A stretch of 64,000 nucleotides of DNA. It comes from Polyangiaceae bacterium. GTDB lineage: Bacteria > Myxococcota_A > Polyangia > Polyangiales > Polyangiaceae. The notes under the pieces were generated by a model. That model was not told where the DNA came from. It made no database searches and saw only the letters and a program-made list of their open reading frames with translations. Positions 15,140 to 24,996 of this stretch are shown here, in pieces (position 1 is the stretch's first letter; each line of letters begins with the position of its first letter). The position numbers and the translations under genes were made by a program. The stretch covers positions 1-64,000 of the forward strand of contig JANXOF010000092.1 in the NCBI GenBank assembly GCA_025353725.1, in the 5' to 3' direction.

Positions 15140-18100
15140 ATGAAAATCAAGCGCCTCGAGCTCCAAGGCTTCAAGTCGTTCGTCGACCGCACCGTGGTTC
15201 ACTTTGACCACGAAATTATGGGTATTGTCGGGCCGAACGGCTGCGGCAAGTCGAACATCGTCGACGCGATCCGGTGGTCGATGGGCGAGCAGAGCGCGAA
15301 GCACCTCCGCGGCCGGAGCATGGACGACGTGATCTTTAGCGGCTCCGAGTCGCGCTCACCGGCCGACTTCGCCGAGGTCACGCTCACCTTCGAGAACGAC
15401 GACCCTTCTGATGTACCGCTCGAATACAAAGATTACACGGATATCGCCGTCACGAGACGGTTACACCGGAGCGGCGACAGCGAATATCTCGTCAACAAGA
15501 CGCCAGTCCGACTGAAAGACATCACCGACCTCTTCCTCGGCACGGGAATAGGGACGAAAGCCTATTCGATCATCGAGCAAGGTAAAATTGGGCTCATCGT
15601 AAGCGCGAAGCCCGAAGACCGGCGGCTCCTTATCGAGGAGGCTGCAGGCATTACGAAGTTCAAGAGCCGGAAAAAACAAGCCGAACGCAAGATGGAGATG
15701 ACGCAGCAAAACCTGCTGCGCGTCGGTGATATCGTGTCGGAGATCGACCGCAATCTCGGCTCTCTAAAGCGACAGGCTGCAAAGGCGGAGCGGTTCATCG
15801 CCTATCGGAATGAACACGAAGACCTGCAACTGCACGACGCGGCTCACAGGTTCCTCGAACTTCACGGCTGGATCACACTCGAGCAGAGCGAGGTCGACCG
15901 CTTTGTCCTGGAGGCCGAGAATGCCAAAGCGAGCCTTGCGGCGCGCGAGGTCGATCTCGAGTCGGCACACGCCGAAGCCCACGCGGCCGAAGAGAAGGTC
16001 GAGCTGACGAACGCCGCGGCCTTCGCCCAAGGAAACGAGGTGCGCGCCGAAGAGGCCGCCATCGAGCGCGCCAAAGACCGAATTGAAGCCCTGCGTCGCC
16101 GCGAGGCCCAAGCAGAACTCGAGCTCAAAGAGATAGCCGAGCAGGCCGCCGTACAAGGTTCCGAACGCGAGGCGGTCGCGACTGAAGTTCTCTCGCTCGA
16201 AGAGGGTGAAAGCGGAGAGGCGACGGCCGCGGACTCGGACGAGATGCGCCTTGCCGAACTCAGCGACGAGCAGCAAAGCGCCGACCGTGACGTCGTCGAG
16301 CTGCGGCAAGCGGTCAGCCGTGCCCAAGCGGAGATCGCAAGCTCCGAGGCAAAGCTCGAGGGACTCGACCGACGGACACAAGAGATGGGTACGCGGGAGG
16401 AAAAGCAAGCCACCGAGCGCGAACAACGTGAGGGAAATGTGCTCGAGCTCACGGCGCGCACGGCGCAGTTGGCGCTAGCCATCGACGACTTGAGAACCGG
16501 CAATGTCACGTCGGTCGAAGACAAGGCCGCGCTCGAGCAGCAGCTTGCGGCGCTTCGCATCGAGATTGGTGAAAGCGAGGTCGCGCTCGATGAGGCGAAG
16601 GCGGAGGCTTCGAAGAAGCGCTCGCGGCTTCATGCGCTCACCGAAATGCACGCGCGACGGGAAGGCATTGGCGCGGGCGCAAAAGCCCTCGTCGAAACGA
16701 ACGACGCGAGCCTCCGGGGCTTGCTTGCCGACCGGATCGAGGCGCCGGCAGATCTCACCGCCGCACTCGCAGGATTGCTCGGCTCGCACCTCGAAGATGT
16801 CGTGGTGGACGACGTTGCTCGTGGCGTCGAGCTGCTGGCCGACCTGGCTACGTCGCGCAAGGGCCGAGCGACGATCGTTCCGTGCCGCCCATCGCATGTG
16901 GCCGAGCGATGTCCGCCATGGAACCCCGACCGCGCCGACGAAGACGGAATCGCGCACGGCGGAATCGTCGGGCGCCTCGCGGACCATCTTCGTTACGCCT
17001 CCGAAGACGAAGCACTCGTTCGTATCGTGATCGGTGATGCTCTCGTGGTTGCCGACGTGGCGACGGCGATGCGTATTCGCGCACTCGGACGAGGCGTAGA
17101 TGCCGGCACGCGCGGAACGAACCTGGCGGATTCTGTTCTCGTGACCCGCGACGGCACCGTCTTTCACACGGACGGTCGCGTCTCGGGTGGAACCGGCGAA
17201 GAGGCCGCCGCACACATGCTCGATGTCGCTCGCGAGATGCGCGAGCTTCAGATTGACGTCACGCGTCTCGAGGCGTTGGTCATCGAGCGTCTCGCACGGC
17301 ACCAGGCGCTGCGATCGCAGATCGGCGAATGCATTGGCGCTCTCGAGCGCGCGCGTCAGCAGGCGCATCAGAGCGAGCTCGCGCTCGTGCATGCCGAGAA
17401 AGACTTACGAGCGGCGGAGGCCGAACTCGAAAGTCACGCTCAGCGCCTCACGGCCATAGGCGTCGATCTCGAGGAACTCCGCGAGGCCATTCGGGAAGCC
17501 GAGGTGGAGCGCGCGGCGGCGCAAAACGTCCTTGCTACGGCGCGAGCGAGCGTAAACGTAGTCACCGCGAGCATCGCAGAAGCCGAAGCGCGAGCTCTAG
17601 AATGGCGCGAGCAGGTCGCGGAGCAGCAACAACGGGTGTTGGAGAGAAAAGTGGCGCTCGCCGCCGCACGCGAAAAGCTTGCCGCCGCACGCGGGACGCT
17701 TCAACGCGTGGCACGCAGCGAGGCCGAGCTCACCGAGCGTTCGCGACGCCTCGACGAAGAGCTGGAACGCGGAGCGGTGGAATACGGCGAGACTGCGGCG
17801 ATGCTCGTGCGTCAAAAGGAACGACTCGGCGAAGCACAGAGCATGGCGCGCGCGGCTCAGGAGCTTTTCGCCGAGGCTCGAACCGCGTTCGACGCCCTGC
17901 GCGTTGCTCTCGGCGAGCGAGAGGGCGGATTAAAGGATTTACGCACGCGAACGGACGCGGCGCGCGGCGCGCTTAGCCACCATGAAATGGCACTTCGGGA
18001 GCGCCAAATCTCCATGGACCATTTGCTGACGGGTGTACGCGAAAAGTTCCGCGGGTTGCACTTGCCTCGCGTGGTCGGCGACTACCACATGCGACCGCCG

Positions 18101-18811
18101 CCGGACTTTGAGTTACGCGACCGGATCCAGGAGCTCTCCGGCCTCCTTGATCGCATGGGGAGCGTGAATCTCGACGCCACGCGAGAGCATGACGACGCCG
18201 AAAAGCGATTTGTCTTCTACTCGACGCAGAAGGCCGACCTCGATAAGGCCCTCGCCGATCTCGAGCGCGCGATCCAGCAAATGAATCGCGAGAGCAAACG
18301 ACTCTTCGAGGACACGTTCCGGGCGGTCAACGAACGGTTTCAAACGATCTTCCCGAAGATGTTTCGCGGGGGTCGCGCGGAGTTGCGTCTGACGAACCCC
18401 AACGACATGCTCGAAACCGGCATCGACATTATCGCGCAGCCACCGGGCAAGAAGATTTCGAGCATCGAGTTGATGAGCGGCGGCGAGAAAGCGCTTACCG
18501 CCGTGTCCCTCATCTTCGCTATTTTTCAGATCAAACCGTCGCCGTTTTGCATTCTCGACGAGGTCGACGCGCCACTCGACGAAGCGAACGTAGGCCGTTA
18601 TTGCGATATGATTCGCGAGATGACCGACAAGTCGCAGTTCATTCTGATAACGCACATTAAAAAGACGATGCAGATGGTCGACGTTCTGCACGGCGTGACC
18701 ATGGGTGAGCCCGGCGTCTCGCGCCTTGTAAGCGTCAACGTGAGCGAAACGGCGAAGGGCGGGCGGGTCGCCGCGAATGGGGCCTCCCAGCCGACGGCGG
18801 CAGTCGCGTAA
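15140..18811 (+). CDS. smc: Chromosome segregation ATPase SMC
   Basis: A 1223-residue SMC protein, near the usual 1150-1200. The head has the Walker A GPNGCGKSN (Lys37 from the ATG at 15140) and the QSAKHLRGRSMDDVIFSG segment; long Glu/Ala-rich coiled coils run to about residue 500 and from about 690, flanking a hinge at roughly 530-680. The C-terminal head has the ABC signature LMSGGEKALTAVSL near 1111 and the Walker B FCILDEVDAPLDEANV near 1138. It organises and segregates chromosomes as a homodimer with ScpA and ScpB, which are not in this window. I chose MKIKRLELQGFKSF as start because this is the invariant SMC N-terminus. Confidence 0.98.
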   Translation: MKIKRLELQGFKSFVDRTVVHFDHEIMGIVGPNGCGKSNIVDAIRWSMGEQSAKHLRGRSMDDVIFSGSESRSPADFAEVTLTFENDDPSDVPLEYKDYTDIAVTRRLHRSGDSEYLVNKTPVRLKDITDLFLGTGIGTKAYSIIEQGKIGLIVSAKPEDRRLLIEEAAGITKFKSRKKQAERKMEMTQQNLLRVGDIVSEIDRNLGSLKRQAAKAERFIAYRNEHEDLQLHDAAHRFLELHGWITLEQSEVDRFVLEAENAKASLAAREVDLESAHAEAHAAEEKVELTNAAAFAQGNEVRAEEAAIERAKDRIEALRRREAQAELELKEIAEQAAVQGSEREAVATEVLSLEEGESGEATAADSDEMRLAELSDEQQSADRDVVELRQAVSRAQAEIASSEAKLEGLDRRTQEMGTREEKQATEREQREGNVLELTARTAQLALAIDDLRTGNVTSVEDKAALEQQLAALRIEIGESEVALDEAKAEASKKRSRLHALTEMHARREGIGAGAKALVETNDASLRGLLADRIEAPADLTAALAGLLGSHLEDVVVDDVARGVELLADLATSRKGRATIVPCRPSHVAERCPPWNPDRADEDGIAHGGIVGRLADHLRYASEDEALVRIVIGDALVVADVATAMRIRALGRGVDAGTRGTNLADSVLVTRDGTVFHTDGRVSGGTGEEAAAHMLDVAREMRELQIDVTRLEALVIERLARHQALRSQIGECIGALERARQQAHQSELALVHAEKDLRAAEAELESHAQRLTAIGVDLEELREAIREAEVERAAAQNVLATARASVNVVTASIAEAEARALEWREQVAEQQQRVLERKVALAAAREKLAAARGTLQRVARSEAELTERSRRLDEELERGAVEYGETAAMLVRQKERLGEAQSMARAAQELFAEARTAFDALRVALGEREGGLKDLRTRTDAARGALSHHEMALRERQISMDHLLTGVREKFRGLHLPRVVGDYHMRPPPDFELRDRIQELSGLLDRMGSVNLDATREHDDAEKRFVFYSTQKADLDKALADLERAIQQMNRESKRLFEDTFRAVNERFQTIFPKMFRGGRAELRLTNPNDMLETGIDIIAQPPGKKISSIELMSGGEKALTAVSLIFAIFQIKPSPFCILDEVDAPLDEANVGRYCDMIREMTDKSQFILITHIKKTMQMVDVLHGVTMGEPGVSRLVSVNVSETAKGGRVAANGASQPTAAVA

Positions 18812-18847
18812 CGTTACAACGCTTGGCCGGATGACCACCTCGTTCGG

Positions 18848-20194
18848 TCAGAATTCGGGGGCTTCGAGGGGGCCTGGGAGAAGCCAAGACTTCGGACCGA
18901 GGCTCTCCTGAACGGCGGCGAGATCAAGGGTCGGGGCAATGAAGGATTTCGACCGCCGGCCGTTTAGCGCGACCTGCGCGTCGACGTGCACTTCGACGCG
19001 GCCGAGTCCGCGACGCGCGTAGTCTTTTGCTACGATGTGTGCCAGCTCGAGGATCATGTCGGGCTGTGTCGATGCCATTTTAACTTGGTACGGAGTGAGG
19101 TAGGCGCCGAGATCGATAAGCGACGACGCGTGGGTCGCCGGGTCCGTCACGCTCATTTCCAGCGCGCCGTTTTTTTCGATAAGCATCACGTTCCAGGCGA
19201 AGCGAAAGCCTTGCTCGGTCCAAAGAACGTCGCCCGGATAAAGCCAATGTCGAAGCGGCGTTAGCAATTGAACCACGATATACGCCAACGCGAGCCCTAA
19301 GCCCCAGCAGGGAAGCGGTTTCGAGTCCGTCTCGCTCAAGGGCGACGGCCGTGAAGGTGACAGGAAACGAAGGCGCTCGAGAAGCGCGCGCGGCCAAGAC
19401 GGGTCGAAGAAGATGATCGCCAGACCGGACATGATCCACGGAAACATTCCGAGCTGAAAGAGCCGCCCCGTCACCACATGAAACGCGACGAGCGCGACGT
19501 AAGCGAACGAACGCGAGCGCGACCAAAGTAGCCACCCAACAATGGTCAGATCGAAGGCGGCACCCGCCCAGCTAAACGCGTACGCAAACCACTTTTCGTG
19601 AAACCAACGGCCGATCCCGGGGAAATCAGAATTCGCACTAAGCCATATTGTCAGCGGCTGAGCGTGGCAAATCCAATCGCTCTTGAGCTTCGCGACGCCA
19701 CCGAAGAAGTAAACGCATCCGACTTGAAAGCGGACGATCCAAAGGCACCACGAGGGCACGGACGCGATGCGCGCGTGCTTCACACGCTCGTGGTCGAGCG
19801 GCAAAAAAGCCATCACGAGACTTACGCAAGTTACGAGATAATAATGATTAAGGTAGTTGGTTTTATCGATAAAGTGAGCGTACGTAAAGAGGAGCCCGAA
19901 CAGGATGACGCTCGCGCGGTAGCGGTAGCCTAAGGCGACAGACATGGCCGTAAGAGTCATCAATGCGTAGTGCACGTACATGCCCGGGAATGGCCACGGG
20001 CGTACCCACTCGAATCCCCAGTAGTGAAAAAAGTGACGCGGGACGTCGTACTCGTCGTGCAGAAAGCCCTTGGCCACGAACCTTACGCTCGCGGCCACCA
20101 TCAGAAGTCCGAACCCGATTCGGAAGGCTATGAGCGAGGCAACGTCGACGGGTTTGCGCAGCGCGAGGCTAAGCGCCTTCAGGACCCCGACCAC
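18848..20194 (-). CDS. HTTM / vitamin K-dependent gamma-carboxylase-like membrane protein
   Basis: A 448-residue membrane protein with several helices in the first 290 residues (the HTTM domain) and a soluble C-terminal domain (about 325-440). It aligns by eye with human GGCX: KTNYLNHYY carries His117 where GGCX has His160, and YFFGGVAKLKSDW carries Lys169 where GGCX has catalytic Lys218. The C-terminal YLTPYQVKMASTQPDMI, then VEVHVDAQVALNGRR, also match the carboxylase family. Relatives carboxylate glutamates or only epoxidise vitamin K; the bacterial substrate is unknown. Its start overlaps the TonB-receptor gene by 16 bases, making it the last gene of a Fur-box-preceded iron operon. Confidence 0.85.
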   Translation of the reverse strand: MVGVLKALSLALRKPVDVASLIAFRIGFGLLMVAASVRFVAKGFLHDEYDVPRHFFHYWGFEWVRPWPFPGMYVHYALMTLTAMSVALGYRYRASVILFGLLFTYAHFIDKTNYLNHYYLVTCVSLVMAFLPLDHERVKHARIASVPSWCLWIVRFQVGCVYFFGGVAKLKSDWICHAQPLTIWLSANSDFPGIGRWFHEKWFAYAFSWAGAAFDLTIVGWLLWSRSRSFAYVALVAFHVVTGRLFQLGMFPWIMSGLAIIFFDPSWPRALLERLRFLSPSRPSPLSETDSKPLPCWGLGLALAYIVVQLLTPLRHWLYPGDVLWTEQGFRFAWNVMLIEKNGALEMSVTDPATHASSLIDLGAYLTPYQVKMASTQPDMILELAHIVAKDYARRGLGRVEVHVDAQVALNGRRSKSFIAPTLDLAAVQESLGPKSWLLPGPLEAPEF

Positions 20195-22347
20195 TTAATC
20201 CCTGCTCCGATTTGTCGGAACCCCGACGTAAAGATCCCGTTCGGTAGCCTTCCCGAGAGATACACTTCGTCAAGTGCGTTCTTTACAGTGAAGTGGAACG
20301 AGAGCCCCGTGGGTGCGTGCTTGTACCGCACCCCAAGGTCCAGAACGCCGTAACCAGCGATGAGTCCGGAGCGGCCCGAGACATCGGGGTCGACGGTGTT
20401 TGATTCGTCAGCGAATTGTGCGCTCACGTGACTGTACGAGGCTTGAGCCCCAAAGCCACTCGCGTGTTCGGCATCGAGCGTGGCAGTCACCGCGTGGCTG
20501 GGCGAGTACGGCACGAAGTTGCCCTCGTAGGCCCCGCCTGCAAACGTCGAGCGAACATACGTGTATTGAGCAGACACATCAACGTCGACTGGAACGGAAA
20601 GCGCGCGCGGCAGATGAGCGAGCGCCGTCACCTCCGCGCCGATATGCCGAGTCTTTCCGCCATTTTTGAACTCTGCGGACGATCCGCTGAGCGTATTGTT
20701 CGAGACGAGCTGGTTGTCGAACGCGATGACGAAGCCCGTGGCTTCGAGACGTACCGCACGCAGCGGCCTCGCGCGGGCGCCGATTTCGTAGTTCATGCTT
20801 CGCTCCGCAGAGAGCCCCGTGTCTTGTCCCGTGGGAGTAATCGACTGACTCACACGCGGCGGGGAATAACCACTATGAATTCCCCAAAAGATATTCAGCG
20901 CGGGCTTGCCGGCGGCGAAGCCAAGCCCAGGCATTAACCCCGTGGACGCCGAACGGCCTTGCAGGTCGACATCTCTCGGCACGCCACGCAGCCCATCGTT
21001 TGCGGCGGCGTCGACATTCGAAGAACTTGCGGTGAACACGCGGCGGGCATGGCGCCGAGCATACGCGCGCTCCAGTCGCATGCCGGGCGTGACCAAGAGC
21101 TTACCCCCGAAGGAAATTCGGTCTTGGACGTAGCCGGCGAGACCCAAAATCGAGGTCGTGTCATCGGAGAGGAGGTCGCCCGCCTCGGCATCGGGGCGTG
21201 CACCTCGACTCAACGTGCGCCGAGCCACGTCCGCGATGGCGCGCGCACCGACCACGAGGCGATGGTCGACGCTGCCCGTTGCGAAACGATGTTCAACTTG
21301 CGGTTCGACGCCTGCCACCTGATAGCCTCGGTCTCGAAGCGCGCGCGTCGGCCGGAAGTAAATAGCCGAACCCACAACGCCTTCCGTGCCGACCACGCGT
21401 TCGTAGTCCGCGCCCTCAGCGCGATCCCGATCGAAGTCTTGCTGGTATATCTTTAGATCGAGCAGCGTCCCGAAAAGGGTCGACCGCAGCGTCGTGTTCG
21501 CCCCAAGCCGCTGCTCGTGGCGAAGCGATACCTCATAACGCCGAATGCCAAAGACATCGCTCGGAGCAATCGAATCCCTACGCGGGTCGGACTGAAACAT
21601 GCCTTGCGTGAGGCCTACGTACGTCGTGTGTGAGCTCTCGTCGTAGACCGTGAGCTTCGCGGTCGCTTCTCCGTCTCGACCGGTCGGAAAGGTGACCTTT
21701 GCCATAAGGTCCGTCGCGTCAAAGGGCATGGCGCGAAACCCGTCGCCCTGCTTGTGCGAAACCTGCACTAGGTAGCGAACGTCGCCTACTGCGTTTCCGT
21801 AGCGGGCAAGTCCTCGGGCGTACGCCCGCTGCCCGTAGTCCGCCTCGACCGACCACGCCTCGCGCGCCGGCGGCGCCCACGTGTACAGGTTTACGACGCC
21901 GCCGACGGTTTGCGGACCGAACAGGACCATCTCATGGCCCTTGACCAAATCCACACGTTCGACGCGCTCGATGGGCGTCGAATAATACAATTCGGGTTCA
22001 CCGTACGGACTCACGACGACCGGTACTCCGTCCTCCTGGACAAGGACGAGTCGGCCGCGCGACGGGTTGAGCCCGCGAACGCCAAGATTTAGCCGCAATC
22101 CCATTCCGTCTTCCTGGCGAACGTTCAGACCGGGGACGCGGCGAAACACTTCCGTCAAACTAAGTGGCTGCGCGCGCGCAATCTCGGTTCGTGAGACTTG
22201 CGACCCAGAGCCGGAACTCCTCTCGAGATTTTCAGCGGATGTACCGCGAACGTTGACGTCGTCATCGGCGCGCGAAGGCAAGGGTGTCGTAAGCGCAAGG
22301 CCCGCGACGACGAACGAAACGATGCGCCGAGCGGACTCAGTCGCCAT
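20179..22347 (-). CDS. TonB-dependent receptor, FecA-like
   Basis: A 722-residue outer-membrane receptor. After a signal peptide ending near PSRA, a TonB-box-like DDVNVRG leads into the plug domain (about 45-165), with the typical PLSLTEVFRRVPGLNVRQEDG start, GLRLNLGVRGLNPSRG, VSPYGEPELYYSTPIERVERVDLVKG and FGPQTVGGVVNLYT. A 22-strand barrel follows. Features resemble ferric-citrate/siderophore receptors such as FecA, but the ligand cannot be read from sequence. The 5' end overlaps the second imelysin gene by 11 bases and the 3' end overlaps the HTTM gene, so it is firmly part of the iron operon. Confidence 0.93.
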   Translation of the reverse strand: MATESARRIVSFVVAGLALTTPLPSRADDDVNVRGTSAENLERSSGSGSQVSRTEIARAQPLSLTEVFRRVPGLNVRQEDGMGLRLNLGVRGLNPSRGRLVLVQEDGVPVVVSPYGEPELYYSTPIERVERVDLVKGHEMVLFGPQTVGGVVNLYTWAPPAREAWSVEADYGQRAYARGLARYGNAVGDVRYLVQVSHKQGDGFRAMPFDATDLMAKVTFPTGRDGEATAKLTVYDESSHTTYVGLTQGMFQSDPRRDSIAPSDVFGIRRYEVSLRHEQRLGANTTLRSTLFGTLLDLKIYQQDFDRDRAEGADYERVVGTEGVVGSAIYFRPTRALRDRGYQVAGVEPQVEHRFATGSVDHRLVVGARAIADVARRTLSRGARPDAEAGDLLSDDTTSILGLAGYVQDRISFGGKLLVTPGMRLERAYARRHARRVFTASSSNVDAAANDGLRGVPRDVDLQGRSASTGLMPGLGFAAGKPALNIFWGIHSGYSPPRVSQSITPTGQDTGLSAERSMNYEIGARARPLRAVRLEATGFVIAFDNQLVSNNTLSGSSAEFKNGGKTRHIGAEVTALAHLPRALSVPVDVDVSAQYTYVRSTFAGGAYEGNFVPYSPSHAVTATLDAEHASGFGAQASYSHVSAQFADESNTVDPDVSGRSGLIAGYGVLDLGVRYKHAPTGLSFHFTVKNALDEVYLSGRLPNGIFTSGFRQIGAGIKWSGS

Positions 22348-23512
22348 CGCTATCGTTGAACGCCAACGTTGTAGCCAGGGCCGTTGCCACCTCGGTCGAA
22401 AGGAGATTCTTCAACGTTCGTGCCGCCTGATAAGCATTCTCAACAGCCGGTCGCTGAGAGGTAATTGCGGTACGAAACGGCGGAGGAATAGCGGCAACTT
22501 TGCGGAGCACGTCTTCCATCGCCGCAAGAACGCGAGCGTCGAGGGACGGATTTTTAGCGCGCACGAGATCGCTAAGTCCTTTTCCGCCAGCGCCTGCGTA
22601 CATCACTCGGACGCCGTCGAGGGTGCTTACCATGTCGACAAGTGAGTTATCGCTGCGCGCGCTCTCTTCGTCCGCCGGGCGTGGTTCGCCGCCGCTCTTC
22701 GTCCCGTACGGCTTTCCTAGCTTCGTGCCCGTCACGAGATCCGTCGCAAAAATGACGCTATTGACGAGCTGATCGATCGCAGATTTGCCTGACGGAAAGA
22801 GCGCCGAGCCTGATCCGGCTTCGGTTAGCTCTCGCGCGAAGTTACCGCCCGTCGGTTCCCACGCGGTCGCGAGCTCCGAGGTCTTGGCTTGCACGAGGGC
22901 CGCGACAATGCCGGCGTAACGTCGTCGCCTATCCGCATGCGGCGCCGAAACAAACCTTGTCAGCACCGCGGCGTCGCCCGCTGCGCTATCGAAAAAGAGC
23001 GCCTCGAGCGCCATAAACCCTTTCGCGTTCGCCCCAAGCGCATCGACGGTGGACGCGTCAATGGTCTCGACGCCGCCGACAAACGCTTCGATGCCCTCAA
23101 GTCGCGCAGGCCAGAAATCAATGGCGCTCGTGATATTTTTGGTCTTTACCGGCCCGAAACGGAATGCCTCGGTCGCATGCCAGGCCTTTCGTGACGAGCG
23201 CCAAGCGTTTTGCGCGCCAAGCAGCGTCTGCGCCGACGGCGTCGCCGCAAACGCGTTCGTCTTGGCGACGAGTTCGCCCGCCGCCGCATCCGCCAAGCGA
23301 TAGGCAGGCAGGATGACGCTGCCCGTCACATCAGCAAGGACAGGCTTTGCGTCCGACGAGGAACTTGCGGTGCCGTCGCTACAACTCCCGAGAAGCGGAG
23401 TGAGCGAAGCGAGTGCTGTCGCGCAAGCGAACACAACGAAAGACGCCTTCGCTCGTGAAATGGACAGCATGCTTGGCACCGGGCGGCGTGGTTGCATTTG
23501 ATGAGTCCTCAT
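22337..23512 (-). CDS. Imelysin-family lipoprotein lacking the motif histidine
   Basis: A 391-residue imelysin (IrpA/insulin-cleaving membrane peptidase-like) protein. MLSISRAKASFVVFACATAL ends in LLGSC, a lipobox with cysteine 44 from the first ATG; the start at codon 15 would also work. The body has the paired helical bundles of the family (LGAQNAWRSSRKAWHATEAF, then VDALGANAKGFMALEALFF). The family GxHxxE motif reads G165-F-M-A-L-E170: Met replaces His. The first ATG overlaps the di-haem oxidoreductase stop as ATGA. Such proteins sit in the periplasm or on the outer membrane and are thought to bind iron or haem; this copy may be structural. Confidence 0.86.
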   Translation of the reverse strand: MRTHQMQPRRPVPSMLSISRAKASFVVFACATALASLTPLLGSCSDGTASSSSDAKPVLADVTGSVILPAYRLADAAAGELVAKTNAFAATPSAQTLLGAQNAWRSSRKAWHATEAFRFGPVKTKNITSAIDFWPARLEGIEAFVGGVETIDASTVDALGANAKGFMALEALFFDSAAGDAAVLTRFVSAPHADRRRRYAGIVAALVQAKTSELATAWEPTGGNFARELTEAGSGSALFPSGKSAIDQLVNSVIFATDLVTGTKLGKPYGTKSGGEPRPADEESARSDNSLVDMVSTLDGVRVMYAGAGGKGLSDLVRAKNPSLDARVLAAMEDVLRKVAAIPPPFRTAITSQRPAVENAYQAARTLKNLLSTEVATALATTLAFNDSDGD

Positions 23513-24996
23513 AGGTCCTTGAGAAACGCGAGAACAGCCGCACGATCCACATTCCCCATCGCGCGAAACGCGTCACGCGACAGAGTGGCCTCGCCACCGT
23601 GCCAGAGGATCGCCTCAGCAAGCCCGCGCGCCCGGCCGTCGTGAAGCAGAAACTCATGCCGATTAACGACTTTTTGGAGACCGATTCCCCACAAAGGCGC
23701 CGTTCGCCACTCCGTTCCGGTCGCCAAAAAATCCGGCCGACCGTCCGCAAGGTCCGGCCCCATATCGTGGAGCAGCAAGTCTGTATAAGGTCGAATAAGT
23801 TGGTTCGATAGCGCGGGAAAGCCTGCGAGCTCCCCAGTCTCAACTTTTGGTAGGTGACACGCCGCACAACCCGCTTCGCCGAAGAGTTGCTCGCCGCGGC
23901 GGACGTCCGCGCGGTTCCAGTCGCGACGCGAAGGCACAGCGAGCGTGGTATTGTAGCGCGTAACGGCGACGAGCTTTTGTTCGGAGAGTTCGGGCGCTCC
24001 GGTTTCTCCTCCAGACCTCGCCGAAGCGCATTCGGCTTGCGCGGCGGGACAATTTTCCGCCGGATTAAGAGCGCTGGTAATCCCGATATCGCCTAAAAAC
24101 GCGCCCGCGACCTGTTGCTCCACCGTTGGTTGATTGGCTTTCCAGCCGAACCGACCCACCGTGCGCCGACCCTCACGTTGATTCCAAACGAAGTTCATGC
24201 GGCCCGAAATGCCGTCGCCGTTGCGATCATCCTCATCGGACAGCGCGCGGAGCGTTTCTTCCGGAATCGCCGCGAGAAGGCCGAGGCCAATAATCGCCTG
24301 CGCCACGCGCGGTGAGGTCATGACGTTGCTTGCGAGGGGGCCGAAGGCGAGGTCCGAAAACGCGTACGACGGCCGACGCAGTGAATACGCTTCACCGTCC
24401 GCGTAGCTTCCTGCGATCTCCTCGTAAGTGACAGCGACGTTGCCTTCGGCTTTCACTCCTAAGATTGCGTTTTGGTTGAACTGCCCACCGTAGTTCGGCT
24501 CACCGAGAGGCCCCCCATGAGGGTCTTCACCCGGCACGCTCAGACGTACAAGCAAACCAACGAACCGTTCGCCTGGCGCTGTAGGCGGCGCGCCGCGGCC
24601 GTCTTTAAAGTGACACGCATCACACGACGTCGCATTGAACGTCGGTCCGAGTCCGTCGTTGCCAGCAATCGATGCGGGCGCACTCACCCAATTACGACGA
24701 AAAAAGTGGTTACCAAGCGAAAAGCTGTTGCTCAGCTCGGTAGTCAAGTTTCGCGCGGGGAACGAGAACGCTTCGCCGGACACGTCGAACACCGTCGTTG
24801 CTCCGCCAAGAAGCTCGCGACCCGCTTCGAGACTTGGCTCAACGTCGGTCTCACCACGCGACGCGCAGGCCGCGGCGGCGGACCCCGAGAGCACGGCTAC
24901 AAGCAAAGGACCAAGGCAACTCGCCGACACACTTTCGCAGATGCGGACGATCGCGCGCCCCTCGTGGTTTGACTTACTTGGCATTGAACGTCTCAT
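23509..24996 (-). CDS. Di-haem oxidoreductase (DHOR/DUF1111 family) lipoprotein
   Basis: A 495-residue periplasmic c-type cytochrome. The hydrophobic segment ends in AAAAC (Cys44), a probable lipobox. Two haem-attachment motifs are present: CDACH (125-129) and CAACH (377-381), within the family segments LGPTFNATSCDACHFKDGRG and RRGEQLFGEAGCAACHLP, and a C-terminal FLLHDGRARGLAEAILWHGGEA block. DHOR proteins are predicted electron-transfer or redox enzymes that nearly always neighbour imelysins, as here on both sides. Both ends overlap its neighbours by ATGA, implying coupled translation. A likely role is redox chemistry on iron brought in by this operon, which is inference. Confidence 0.92.
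   Translation of the reverse strand: MRRSMPSKSNHEGRAIVRICESVSASCLGPLLVAVLSGSAAAACASRGETDVEPSLEAGRELLGGATTVFDVSGEAFSFPARNLTTELSNSFSLGNHFFRRNWVSAPASIAGNDGLGPTFNATSCDACHFKDGRGAPPTAPGERFVGLLVRLSVPGEDPHGGPLGEPNYGGQFNQNAILGVKAEGNVAVTYEEIAGSYADGEAYSLRRPSYAFSDLAFGPLASNVMTSPRVAQAIIGLGLLAAIPEETLRALSDEDDRNGDGISGRMNFVWNQREGRRTVGRFGWKANQPTVEQQVAGAFLGDIGITSALNPAENCPAAQAECASARSGGETGAPELSEQKLVAVTRYNTTLAVPSRRDWNRADVRRGEQLFGEAGCAACHLPKVETGELAGFPALSNQLIRPYTDLLLHDMGPDLADGRPDFLATGTEWRTAPLWGIGLQKVVNRHEFLLHDGRARGLAEAILWHGGEATLSRDAFRAMGNVDRAAVLAFLKDL

Noticed and set aside
16475-17392. A 305-codon minus frame inside smc
   Set aside because: Antisense to the SMC hinge and coiled coil; no motif.
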